From CAZUSC01 sp964622915 (GTDB taxonomy: Bacteria > Patescibacteriota > Andersenbacteria > UBA10190): DNA of 21,000 bases. Positions 7,332 through 13,928 of the stretch are shown one piece after another (the first letter of the stretch is position 1; each line of letters opens with the position of its first letter). The position numbers and the translations under genes were made by a program. The notes under the pieces are model-generated. The model saw only the letters and a list, made by a program, of their open reading frames with translations, searched no databases and was not told the origin of the DNA. The stretch covers positions 1 to 21,000 of the forward strand of contig CAZUSC010000085.1 in assembly GCA_964622915.1 (NCBI GenBank), given 5' to 3'.

Positions 7332-8012
7332 CTAGGCCGAACAATCAACATCGAATCTATTCACCTCCGCACCAGAACGGGCTCCTAAAAAGGTGGTAAT
7401 CAGGGCGACATTCTCCCGAACGCTCGCCCACAAACTAGGGTCATCCTCCCTGGCTAGTGTTTTATCTACCGGTTCAGCCGCCGTCTTACGAATAGTTTGG
7501 CCGGGCTCGCCATAGCCCTTAATTGTAATTTGCATCTTCTGGCGGCCAAATTCTAAGGCTGTGCTGGTAGAAGGAAACCAAATATCTAAATAATAACCGC
7601 TATAACGAGGGTTCATGCGGTCCTCGACGATAAATTCTTGTCCATTGATATCGAGCAACGTGCCAAGCGGCAGGAAGTTGGAAGCGACCACGCCGGGCCG
7701 GACGCGCGTACCAGCTGCTGTAATGCAGGGGGTAGCGTCCGTTTGATACGGCGAAGGCGCATAAGCACTGGATTGCACGGTAAACTTAGTACCGACGGCC
7801 GGCTTGATTCGCTCTAGCTTGCGGATACCCAGCAAAGACGTTAATTTTCCCCACCAGCTTTGCGCGGCGGCCCTCTCTTCTGGCGGAACAGCAATTTGAA
7901 CACGTAAGGCCGAGTCCGATTCATCAGCTAAGTATGAATCGAGACCTTGAGCGAAGGCTGTAGATGTTAAACTGGTTACCGCTAAGGCAAAGACAATAAG
8001 TTTTTTTATCAT
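7332..8012 (-). CDS. Exported 3D-domain (RlpA/MltA-like beta-barrel) protein
   Basis: The 226-residue product has a signal peptide (M-I-K-K-L-I-V-F..., cleavage near A-F-A-Q). A 3D domain lies at about 77-165: S-S-A-Y-A-P, T-A-A-G-T-R-V-R-P-G, P-L-G-T-L-L-D-I, F-I-V-E-D-R-M and Y-L-D-I-W-F-P. The 3D domain is a double-psi beta barrel found in lytic transglycosylases and Firmicutes wall proteins, named for conserved aspartates. Here the D-x(n)-Y-L-D pair is retained. The C-terminal ~50 residues show no known domain. It is first in a two-gene operon with the VanW protein and divergent from the gene at 8074, with 61 bases between starts. Confidence 0.92.
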   Translation of the reverse strand: MIKKLIVFALAVTSLTSTAFAQGLDSYLADESDSALRVQIAVPPEERAAAQSWWGKLTSLLGIRKLERIKPAVGTKFTVQSSAYAPSPYQTDATPCITAAGTRVRPGVVASNFLPLGTLLDINGQEFIVEDRMNPRYSGYYLDIWFPSTSTALEFGRQKMQITIKGYGEPGQTIRKTAAEPVDKTLAREDDPSLWASVRENVALITTFLGARSGAEVNRFDVDCSA

Positions 8013-8073
8013 TACTTTATAGAATACAACATTTTTTCACTTCTCCCACAACTAAGGATACACTTAAGGAATT

Positions 8074-8691
8074 ATGGCTGGTGAAGTAGGACATGTGGTG
8101 TATGCGGCGCGTCTGTTGCCCTGGTTGGGCGATCAAATAAAAGATGCCTCTTTTTGGGCTGGTACTTTATTTCCCGACATCCGGCATTTAGGAGTGGCCA
8201 GTCGTTATCGTACTCATCCGGCCAAAGTTACCTTGCAATCGATAGTGGGCAAGGATGATTGGCATACCGGTATGCGCGCCCATGCTTGGATAGATGCCAC
8301 GCGGGAACAATTCTTGCGGACAAAAAATATTAAAGAAATTCTTCCTTGGCATCCCTTTGTGCCTCATGCCCTCAAGTTGGCGGAAGATGAAATATTGTAT
8401 GACCGGTTTGATGATTGGAACTTAATTCATCGCGCCCTTAACCGTATTTACGATCAGGAATTATATTACGTGCAGTCTAAGGAGCATTTGCACCGCTGGC
8501 ACGCCACACTCCAGAAATACTTCGCGCATAAACCTTCTGATAGTAGTCGCCGCCAGTTGTCGCTGGCGATTGGGTTGTCAGGGGCCAGTGCTGATGAGCT
8601 CAACAGTGTTGTCAAAATGTTAAGAGAAGACAAACGCAACCTAAACATGCTGGGACAGTTTCACGACCATTTTGAGGCGCTTTTGAATTAA
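8074..8691 (+). CDS. Hypothetical His-rich protein, possibly zinc-dependent phospholipase C-like
   Basis: The product has 205 soluble residues. The N-terminus M-A-G-E-V-G-H-V-V-Y-A-A-R-L-L is followed by F-W-A-G-T-L-F-P-D-I-R-H-L (about 27-39), then D-W-H-T-G-M-R-A-H-A-W-I-D (about 62-74). An early His, a G-x-x-x-P-D-I-x-H block and an H-x5-H-x3-D block resemble the metal-binding layout of the zinc-dependent phospholipase C / HD-like helical superfamilies. This is a weak pattern match, not a firm assignment. The C-terminal half is helical and ends F-H-D-H-F. AAGGA lies only 3 bases before the ATG. The gene ends before a very strong hairpin shared with the convergent basic-protein gene. Confidence 0.8.
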   Translation: MAGEVGHVVYAARLLPWLGDQIKDASFWAGTLFPDIRHLGVASRYRTHPAKVTLQSIVGKDDWHTGMRAHAWIDATREQFLRTKNIKEILPWHPFVPHALKLAEDEILYDRFDDWNLIHRALNRIYDQELYYVQSKEHLHRWHATLQKYFAHKPSDSSRRQLSLAIGLSGASADELNSVVKMLREDKRNLNMLGQFHDHFEALLN

Positions 8692-8709
8692 GGCAATAAA
8701 CCGGACAAT

Positions 8710-8739
8710 GCAACAGCCCCGCCAAGGCGGGGCTGTTGC
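8710..8739. terminator. Shared hairpin between convergent genes
   Basis: GCAACAGCCCCGCC (8710-8723) pairs perfectly with GGCGGGGCTGTTGC (8726-8739), a 14-bp stem. No T run follows on either strand, so it is an atypical terminator. Its position between convergent stops (8691 and 8759) still makes transcription termination or 3'-end protection the best guess. Confidence 0.65.
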
Positions 8740-8758
8740 TGTCTACTCGCGTTTTTAT

Positions 8759-8908
8759 TTATCGGCGCTTGCGACGGGAGGTGGTTTTGCGCTTAGCAGT
8801 TCGTTTGCGAGCAGTCTTGCGTTTCTTCGTTGATCGCTTGCGAGATGACTTGCGTCCGCCTGATCGTTTCTTAGTGGCTCGTTTGCGAGAGCTCTTCTTC
8901 TTAGGCAT
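8759..8908 (-). CDS. 49-residue Lys/Arg-rich histone H1-like protein
   Basis: The gene runs from ATG at 8908 to TAA at 8759, with a full AGGAGG Shine-Dalgarno site (complement of 8917-8922) 8 bases upstream. The protein starts M-P-K-K-K-S-S-R-K-R. It has 15 Lys and 14 Arg among 49 residues and no acidic residue; the rest is almost only Ser, Thr, Ala and Gly. S-S-R-K-R-x-T-K-K-R occurs twice (6-15 and 21-30), showing internal duplication. The composition matches the tails of histone H1-like and other small nucleic-acid-compacting proteins, so binding DNA or RNA is the natural inference. An extremely basic ribosomal-type protein is the alternative. The perfect ribosome site argues strongly that it is real and well expressed. 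Confidence 0.85.
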   Translation of the reverse strand: MPKKKSSRKRATKKRSGGRKSSRKRSTKKRKTARKRTAKRKTTSRRKRR

Positions 8909-9075
8909 GCGTACCACCTCCTTTCAAATTTGTAGTGCCCAAACAGCCGTACCGAAAAAAATTTCTGTAACGAAACGTTTCCCCTCCTGAAAACATTTCC
9001 CTCATATCATTTATTGTACATCTATTGAAACAAAAATAACTTTTGTGTGCAATGCACTTATGCACATGTGATATA

Positions 9076-9160
9076 GAAATTTGAAAATAGAAATTAAGAA
9101 ATTAGTTAGCGCGCAAGTATTTCTCTTTTCCAATTTCCATTTTCTAGTTTCTAGTTTCTA
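9076..9160. repeat. AT-rich GAAATT/TTTCTAG repeat cluster, left copy
   Basis: Units of the type GAAATT or GAAAAT at 9076-9105 are followed, after a 15-base spacer containing GCGCGC-like sequence, by complementary units AATTTC/TTTCTAG at 9120-9160. The strand can therefore fold on itself imperfectly. The 15-mer ATTTTCTAGTTTCTA (9139-9153) recurs inverted at 10407-10421. The cluster ends two bases before the stop of the CarS-like gene. Confidence 0.75.
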
Positions 9161-9162
9161 AG

Positions 9163-9723
9163 CTACAAGGACTTTTTTATTTTAAGCGCGCGGCCGATTG
9201 CGCTGGTTAAAAAAGATCCGCCGCCAATTATTATTATTGCTAATAAAATTTGCTGCCAGCTTAATGGAACGAGCCGATAAGTTACAACGATCGCGCCAAC
9301 CACAAAATCAATTTGATCAAATGGTCGCCATGGTTGTCCGGGCGCGCGCTGGAGCCGTCGCTTAATAAAACTTTCTGCGGCATCTCCTAGCAGGGCACCG
9401 AAGCCAAGTAATATTCCAAGTTGCCCCGACAACAATACATTCCCATAATCTAGCAGTGATATACTTTGCGCAGCCGGTATATATTTAAAAAATAATGTCT
9501 GCAATAAGCTGGTAACAAAGCCAAAAAATATACCTACTACAAACCCGCGGATTGTCTTATGGGCTCCGAAAAGCGCTTGCCCCCGCCAGGTCAGGCCGCC
9601 GTCAATGGACTGGTTAAGCGTGCGTAGCCAATTGTAACGGTCGGCAAACACTGGCGCCATGTTCGCTGCAATAGCCGGAAGAAAAAACCATAATATTTGG
9701 GCGAGTGTAAAGATTAGTGGCAT
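9163..9723 (-). CDS. CarS-like (CDP-archaeol synthase family) membrane protein
   Basis: The product has 186 residues from the ATG at 9723, with AAGGTG about 12 bases upstream. An in-frame GTG at 9738 would add five residues. It is a polytopic protein with the CarS/DUF46 pattern: N-M-A-P-V-F early, then L-F-G-A-H-K-T-I-R-G-F (about 51-61), then G-D-A-A-E-S-F-I-K-R-R and a P-F-D-Q-I-D-F block. In archaea the family transfers CMP from CTP to unsaturated archaetidic acid, and it is distantly related to bacterial CdsA. In a bacterium the likely role is CDP-activation of a lipid phosphate, but the substrate is unproven. It is divergent from the DNA glycosylase gene with only 29 bases between the starts. 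Confidence 0.85.
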   Translation of the reverse strand: MPLIFTLAQILWFFLPAIAANMAPVFADRYNWLRTLNQSIDGGLTWRGQALFGAHKTIRGFVVGIFFGFVTSLLQTLFFKYIPAAQSISLLDYGNVLLSGQLGILLGFGALLGDAAESFIKRRLQRAPGQPWRPFDQIDFVVGAIVVTYRLVPLSWQQILLAIIIIGGGSFLTSAIGRALKIKKSL

Positions 9724-9752
9724 GAACTTTGATTTCACCTTAAGCTTTTTTT

Positions 9753-10367
9753 GTGACTAACACCACGCCACTTCCCCGTAAATTTTTTGCACGCAATACG
9801 CATGTTGTGGCGCGTGATCTGTTGGGGAAAATTTTGGTTAGAAAAATAAATGGCAAAACATTTAGTGGAACCATAACAGAAGTGGAATGCTATGTCGGCT
9901 TCAATGATTTAGCTTCACACGCTGCACGCGGCAAAACATCGCGCAATGAAGTTATGTTTGGTGATGCAGGACACGCTTATGTGTATTTAATTTACGGAAT
10001 GTATAACTGTCTTAATATTGTGACTGGTAAAAAAGATTTCCCGGCAGCAATTTTAATTCGCGCGCTGCAACCGTGTGCCGGAATTCCTCTTATGCAGCGG
10101 CGGCGCAAAACTAACAATGCCAAACAGTTAACTGCTGGTCCGGGAAAACTTTGTCAGGCCTTAGATATTGATCGTTCATTAAACGGCGGCGATATGACTA
10201 GTAGCAAAAAATTATTCGTCACTGACGGCGGCCAAAACATTAAGGCCTCCGATATTGCCTGTACTGCCCGCATTGGCGTCCAGTATGCCGGAGCATCAGC
10301 CCAACTTCCTTGGCGCTATTTGATTCAAGACTCGCCGTTCGTGTCACGCCGAATAGCCGTTACTTAA
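9753..10367 (+). CDS. 3-methyladenine DNA glycosylase (AAG/MPG family)
   Basis: The 204-residue product matches the AAG/MPG family, which flips out and excises alkylated or deaminated purines in base-excision repair. Visible blocks are F-F-A-R-N-T (start of the fold), V-A-R-D-L-L-G-K-I-L, I-T-E-V-E-C-Y-V-G-F-N-D-L-A-S-H (catalytic Glu45), G-H-A-Y-V-Y-L-I-Y-G-M-Y-N-C-L-N-I-V (intercalating Tyr region) and T-A-G-P-G-K-L-C-Q-A. The start is a GTG at 9753 with no Shine-Dalgarno site; the promoter must lie inside, or right at the start of, the divergent CarS-like gene. The length is typical for the bacterial enzymes. Confidence 0.95.
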   Translation: MTNTTPLPRKFFARNTHVVARDLLGKILVRKINGKTFSGTITEVECYVGFNDLASHAARGKTSRNEVMFGDAGHAYVYLIYGMYNCLNIVTGKKDFPAAILIRALQPCAGIPLMQRRRKTNNAKQLTAGPGKLCQALDIDRSLNGGDMTSSKKLFVTDGGQNIKASDIACTARIGVQYAGASAQLPWRYLIQDSPFVSRRIAVT

Positions 10368-10395
10368 AAATGCTCCACCGTGTTCCCGGTAGCAG

Positions 10396-10434
10396 AAACT
10401 GGAAATTAGAAACTAGAAAATCGTAATTTCTCAT
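10396..10434. repeat. AT-rich GAAACTAGAAA repeat, right copy
   Basis: TAGAAACTAGAAAAT (10407-10421) is the exact reverse complement of the 15-mer at 9139-9153. A local hairpin, GAAATTA...TAATTTC, is also present, and GCAG/CTGC at 10392-10395/10437-10440 closes it. The copy lies between the glycosylase stop and the recG stop. Together with 9076-9160 it brackets the CarS-like/AAG pair in inverted orientation. Confidence 0.75.
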
Positions 10435-10443
10435 TGCTGCTCC

Positions 10444-12534
10444 CTATTCAAAGTGGGTCACCGTGTTCTTCTGGCGAACTTTGGCTTGTAAAATCGGGTG
10501 TCTTTCTAATTCGGGATCTTTTGCTAGGAGGCTTTCTGCTTCGGACCGCGCTAACTTAATCGTGGCATAATCCAAGAGTGACGCCACTTTCAGATCGCTA
10601 AAGCCTGATTGCGCCACACCATAGACTTCGCCGGGGCCACGCAGCCGCAAATCTTCTTCCGCTATTACGAAACCATCAGTGGTATTCGACAACACCTGCA
10701 AACGTTCACTTTGAACACTATCCTGTGTAGTTGGAAACAAATAACAGTATGCTTGATGCTCGCCCCGTCCGATGCGCCCACGGAACTGATGCAGTTGCGC
10801 TAAGCCAAACCGCTCCGCGCCTTCGATTATCATGACAGTGGCATTAGTTACGTTTACACCGACTTCTACCACCGCCGTGGAAACCAATAATTGAATAGCG
10901 CCAGCTACAAAATTGCGCATGACCGCTTCCTTATCAGCCGAATTCATTTGTCCGTGCAATAAACCAACGGCGACGCCCGGAAAAAGCCGGCGCATCTCTT
11001 CTTGAGCAGCCGTTGCCGACTTAACTTCCAATTTATCGGACTGATCAATTAATGGCGCAATAACGTACCCTTGTTGGCCTTGATGGAGCAACTCTAAAGT
11101 ATGAATGACTGCCCGATCTTTTTGCGACGGTGCAATAATCTTAGTAATAATTTGTTGTCTGCCTGGTGGCAGTTCATCAATGACGGAAACTTCTAGATCC
11201 CCATAAACAGTTAGGCTCAACGTGCGCGGGATAGGCGTCGCCGTCATCGATAACAAATGCGGCTCATCGCCAGCTTGTATCTGGCGCAGCGCTTGGCGCT
11301 GCGATACACCAAAGCGATGTTGCTCATCAATTACCACTAGGCCCACGCCTTGTGCCTTTACATCGTCTTGTAATAAAGCATGCGTACCAACCACACACGT
11401 GGCCTCTGATAACCTCAGATCTTTCTTAATCCGCTCTTTACCCGCCGTTGGCAGCGCTCCAACTAATAGACGAACTTTTTCCTCTCCTAAGTGCGAAGCA
11501 AAAAGTTTAGCTTGTTGGCGGGCTAAAATTTCGGTCGGCGCCAAGTATATCACCTTATATCCTGCCGCCAACGTTATTTGACTGGCTAATAATGCAATAA
11601 CACTTTTGCCTGACCCAACATCTCCTTGCAACAAACGATTCATCGGACGAGATAACTTGAGATCCCCCACCACCTCCGCCAATACCTTTTTTTGAGCGGA
11701 AGTTAGAACAAAGGGGATTTCCTTTACTAACTGCTCCAGTTTTCTTCCCGTAATATTGATGGCCGGAGCATGGGCTTGAGCTGCTAGTTGTCGGCGCACT
11801 AAAGCGGCTAGTTGTAGAAAAAAAAGTTCGTCAAACCGTAGACGTCGCTGGGCAGATTTTAGTTCTTTTATCGATTTCGGAAAATGGATCGCTCGCAGCG
11901 CATTATGAATATCTAATAGTTTATGTCGTTTAACAATGTCAGTGGGAATGTATTCTGGTACCGAACCAACAATGGGAAGAAGATTTTTTACCTGGTAGCG
12001 TAAAAAACGAGAAGTTACGCCTCTTGTCTCGGGGTAAATAGGAGTAATGGCGCCAGTGTGCGTACGCTCTTTAGCACTATCGGCAAATTCCATAGCTGGC
12101 GAACGCATTGCCCACCGCCGCTCCTGCGAAGCCTCTGGCGAAGTGGGATGGCCTTTTGGGCCTCGATACTCTTCGATCTTACCCGCCACAAATATTTCGC
12201 GGCCAATCGTCAGCTGTTTGGCTAAAAACCGTAAGTTGTACCACGTAACCTGCAAAACACCTGTTTCGTCTTCAATCTCCACATAAATCCGTAACAGGCG
12301 CCGGCGCCCTTGCCAGCCCGGGCGGCTGGTAACTGATTTCACTTTCCCATGAACAGTTAGCTGACTGCCAACTTTTAAATCCTTAATGGGGGTTATTTGC
12401 GAGAAATCCTCGTACCGACGAGGGAAAGCAAAAAGCAGATCGCGGATATGCGTGACGCCCAATTTTAGTAAGGCTTGGGCCTTGGCCGGCCCTACTCCTG
12501 ATACTTCGGTAATGGGCGAGGAGAGTTTGAGCAT
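10444..12534 (-). CDS. recG: ATP-dependent DNA helicase RecG
   Basis: The 696-residue protein remodels stalled replication forks and Holliday junctions. An N-terminal wedge/OB domain (about 50-165) precedes the helicase core. The core shows Walker A G-D-V-G-S-G-K-S (304-311), D-E-Q-H (403-406), T-A-T-P-I-P-R-T (431-438), V-V-E-V-G-V-N-V and Q-F-R-G-R-I-G-R-G. The length is normal. In the wedge domain an extra segment of roughly 15-20 residues around 125-145 (G-P-K-G-H-P-T-S-P-E-A-S-Q-E-R-R) interrupts the usual G-K-x-x-x-x-x-G region. The DNA coding for its core is a copy of the window's hairpin repeat (12121-12147). AAGGAT lies about 12 bases before the ATG. No classical terminator follows; the stop is next to an AT-rich repeat. 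Confidence 0.97.
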   Translation of the reverse strand: MLKLSSPITEVSGVGPAKAQALLKLGVTHIRDLLFAFPRRYEDFSQITPIKDLKVGSQLTVHGKVKSVTSRPGWQGRRRLLRIYVEIEDETGVLQVTWYNLRFLAKQLTIGREIFVAGKIEEYRGPKGHPTSPEASQERRWAMRSPAMEFADSAKERTHTGAITPIYPETRGVTSRFLRYQVKNLLPIVGSVPEYIPTDIVKRHKLLDIHNALRAIHFPKSIKELKSAQRRLRFDELFFLQLAALVRRQLAAQAHAPAINITGRKLEQLVKEIPFVLTSAQKKVLAEVVGDLKLSRPMNRLLQGDVGSGKSVIALLASQITLAAGYKVIYLAPTEILARQQAKLFASHLGEEKVRLLVGALPTAGKERIKKDLRLSEATCVVGTHALLQDDVKAQGVGLVVIDEQHRFGVSQRQALRQIQAGDEPHLLSMTATPIPRTLSLTVYGDLEVSVIDELPPGRQQIITKIIAPSQKDRAVIHTLELLHQGQQGYVIAPLIDQSDKLEVKSATAAQEEMRRLFPGVAVGLLHGQMNSADKEAVMRNFVAGAIQLLVSTAVVEVGVNVTNATVMIIEGAERFGLAQLHQFRGRIGRGEHQAYCYLFPTTQDSVQSERLQVLSNTTDGFVIAEEDLRLRGPGEVYGVAQSGFSDLKVASLLDYATIKLARSEAESLLAKDPELERHPILQAKVRQKNTVTHFE
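12121..12147 (+). repeat. GAA/GAA hairpin repeat, copy inside recG
   Basis: Read on the plus strand: CCTGC (12123-12127), GAA, GC, short loop, GC, GAA (12140-12142), GTGGG (12143-12147). CCTGC pairs with GTGGG (two G.U pairs), leaving a symmetric GAA/GAA internal loop. The inner stem is only GCC/GGC. It is the most compact copy. It lies in frame within recG and encodes residues ~130-138. Confidence 0.75.
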
Positions 12535-12582
12535 AGGTTAAGTATCCTTAAGGCGGTGCGGGGTAGCAAGCGGCATTGATGC

Positions 12583-12628
12583 ACCCCACTTCGCTATAAA
12601 CCCTATATGGTTCATAGCTACGCGGGGT
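12583..12628 (-). repeat. GAA/GAA-type hairpin repeat, copy upstream of recG
   Basis: On the minus strand: ACCCCGC, then GTA, then stem GCTATGAACC, loop, GGTTTATAGC, then GAA, then GTGGGGT. The outer stem (12583-12589 with 12622-12628) has one G.U pair. The inner 10-bp stem (12593-12602 with 12609-12618) has one mismatch. The internal loop is GTA/GAA instead of GAA/GAA. It lies 49 bases upstream of the recG start, in the sense of recG transcription. Confidence 0.75.
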
Positions 12629-12629
12629 T

Positions 12630-12651
12630 CTTTGCCAATTTATTGGCAAAG
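12630..12651. other. Perfect 10-bp inverted repeat next to the ncRNA terminator
   Basis: CTTTGCCAAT (12630-12639) is the exact complement of ATTGGCAAAG (12642-12651). It directly follows the T run of the candidate ncRNA terminator on the minus strand. It may be a second-stage terminator hairpin or a protein-binding site near recG. Confidence 0.5.
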
Positions 12652-12676
12652 AAAAAAGGGTCTCATTGAGAACCCT
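12652..12676 (-). terminator. Rho-independent terminator of the candidate ncRNA
   Basis: On the minus strand AGGGTTCTC (12668-12676) pairs with GAGACCCT (12657-12664), with one bulged T and the loop AAT. Six T follow. It ends the candidate RNA and lies ~120 bases upstream of the recG start, so it could also attenuate read-through into recG. Confidence 0.85.
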
Positions 12677-13100
12677 GGTTATCTGTTTACATTGCGGCTC
12701 CTGCTCCCACCGACCAAGAAGAATGGAATTTCCTAGTGGAAATAAGAGCACTGGCAGTGATGCAGATAGATTCAAAAGTACAACAGGTTGGAGGAGGGAT
12801 ACGAAAGTTAACAGGTCCCCACCTCATTGCAAAGAAGGGACTGCTGCTTGACAACAGTCGCATCCTCCTCCAGCAAAACTGACGCCTTGAGGCGTGAAAG
12901 AGCAAATTAGGGGGTGCGGTAGGTTTCCTGCCCGATATATGTCCTATCGAGGAGCATACACCAACGGTAACTTCCGCACCCCCCGCAAAGGATAGCGGTG
13001 GTGCTGTGAACCGACAAGTTTGATTGTGACTCCCGCCGATAAAACGGTTATCCCACCTTGCCTGTTGGCCACAGCACCACTGCACGGGCCAGAACTCCTC
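12652..13100 (-). ncRNA. Candidate structured noncoding RNA, ~440 nt, unassigned
   Basis: There is no credible protein gene here, but the minus strand has long complementary arms in an orderly series. In transcription order: GTGGTGCTGTG (13070-13080) with CACAGCACCAC (12998-13008), 11 bp perfect; CCGCACCCCC/GGGGGTGCGG (12974-12983 with 12910-12919), 10 bp perfect; GGAGGAGGATGCGA (12858-12871) with the arm at 12790-12804, 14 pairs with one bulge and G.U pairs; inside the last, CTGTTG/CAGCAG (12841-12857). A promoter-like site is upstream and a strong terminator ends the unit. I looked for tmRNA, RNase P, SRP and T-box hallmarks and found none I would defend. It could be a stand-alone RNA or a long recG leader. 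Confidence 0.6.
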
Positions 13101-13104
13101 TATC

Positions 13105-13138
13105 TTTATAGATTACGTACAACAGAGCTGTGAGTCAA
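13105..13138 (-). promoter_or_regulatory. Promoter-like site for the candidate ncRNA
   Basis: On the minus strand TTGACT (complement of 13133-13138) is followed after 17 bases by TAATCT (13110-13115), which runs into TATAAA (13105-13110). The -35 matches consensus at 5 of 6 bases; the best-spaced -10 is weak. Predicted initiation near 13098-13103 is just before the first long stem. Confidence 0.5.
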
Positions 13139-13236
13139 CCTTTCGAATTCCATCACCTAAAATCTAACTCTACCCGACCCCGTTCTATCAGGTAATTTCT
13201 AACCCACCGTGGCAGGCTGGCAACAAATTGATGCCA

Positions 13237-13250
13237 TTCGACAGGCTCAC
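13237..13250. repeat. 14-base dispersed repeat, copy 1
   Basis: TTCGACAGGCTCAC occurs here and, identically, at 17889-17902. Both copies lie in intergenic DNA, upstream of the HNH gene and of the SpoU gene respectively. Confidence 0.7.
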
Positions 13251-13378
13251 GGTCATCCTGCAAAAGCACTTGGGCTTCTTTTTTGTTTAATTTTTTATAC
13301 CACTGCTGTGTGCGCCCGGGGACAGGAGTGGCAAGTATTAGTTCTAAGCAAAATTATTAATTCGAATCATAAATCTGC

Positions 13379-13384
13379 TATAAT
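13379..13384 (+). promoter_or_regulatory. -10 box of a probably leaderless HNH mRNA
   Basis: A perfect TATAAT ends 7 bases before the ATG at 13392, and there is no Shine-Dalgarno site. Transcription would start at or next to the start codon. The -35 region is not well conserved. Confidence 0.6.
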
Positions 13385-13391
13385 AACAAAC

Positions 13392-13928
13392 ATGGGCATT
13401 AGAACATGTACGAAGTGTGGGATTTCAAAATCTCTCGCCGATTTCAATTTCACTGACAGAGAGCATGATATTCGCCACAGCAACTGCCGTGAATGTACTA
13501 AAAAAGCCTCGAGGACTTCTTATATTAAAAGAAGAAGATTCTATATTCAGGAAAATGCACGACTTAAGAAAAAGCGAAAAGGGAAACTTCTGAAGCTTAT
13601 TCGTGAATACTTCCTTATTCATCCGTGTGTCGACTGCGGTATGACTGATCCTCTCGTTCTTCAGTTCGACCATGTCAGAGGGAGCAAGAAAATGAATATC
13701 GCTACAATGATTTCATCTACCTTTAAGCTCCAGACTATCCTCGACGAGATTAATAAGTGTGAAGTTCGATGTGCTAATTGTCACGCACGCAAAACTGCTT
13801 TGGAGCGAGGATATTACGCCTGTTTAAAGCAAAAAAAACTGCGATTATTTAGTAGATATCTAATCGAGCACCCGGCAGGAATCGAACCTGCGACACTTGG
13901 GATAGAAACCCAATGCTCTGTCCGCTGA
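13392..13928 (+). CDS. HNH endonuclease family protein
   Basis: The product has 178 residues from the ATG at 13392. The frame continues back to 13209, but that segment has no homology and lies upstream of a perfect -10 box. Two Cys pairs (C-T-K-C, 6-9; C-R-E-C, 32-35) form an N-terminal zinc site typical of phage-type HNH proteins. The nuclease core follows: C-V-D-C (79-82), Q-F-D-H-V (Asp93-His94) and E-V-R-C-A-N-C-H (Cys127, Cys130, His131). The family includes homing and restriction-associated endonucleases. The last ~20 residues (L-I-E-H-P-A-G-I-E-P-A-T...) are translated from the antisense of tRNA-Arg(TCT), so the natural stop has apparently been lost or the gene has been inserted against the tRNA 3' end. 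Confidence 0.85.
   Translation: MGIRTCTKCGISKSLADFNFTDREHDIRHSNCRECTKKASRTSYIKRRRFYIQENARLKKKRKGKLLKLIREYFLIHPCVDCGMTDPLVLQFDHVRGSKKMNIATMISSTFKLQTILDEINKCEVRCANCHARKTALERGYYACLKQKKLRLFSRYLIEHPAGIEPATLGIETQCSVR

Noticed and set aside
8736..8990. 84-residue Arg/Leu-rich plus-strand frame
   Set aside because: It is the antisense of the basic 49-residue gene, which has the perfect ribosome site. The Leu/Arg pattern is the mirror of Lys/Arg codons.
9076..9160. CRISPR-like array of GAAATT/TTTCTAG units
   Set aside because: Units are short, irregular and in both orientations, there are no unique spacers of constant length, and no cas genes are present.
12687..13085. 132-residue minus-strand open frame in the gene-free region
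   Set aside because: It starts with GTG without a ribosome site, has a Cys/Ser/Arg/Pro-rich low-order composition and no recognisable domain. Its sequence is explained by the long complementary arms of the candidate RNA.
12652..13100. tmRNA, RNase P RNA, SRP RNA or T-box identity for the structured region
   Set aside because: No tag-peptide frame with a tRNA-like end, no RNase P conserved core in the right order (only an isolated AGGAAATTCC near the 3' end), no SRP GGAAG apical motif and no T-box GGTGG sequence was found.
13209..13391. 61-residue N-terminal extension of the HNH protein
   Set aside because: It has no homology to the family, contains a dispersed 14-mer repeat, and lies upstream of a perfect TATAAT box placed 7 bases before the internal ATG at 13392.
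13867..13928. The peptide at the end of the HNH frame as a functional domain
   Set aside because: It is exactly the antisense translation of a complete tRNA-Arg, so it reflects tRNA sequence and not a protein domain.
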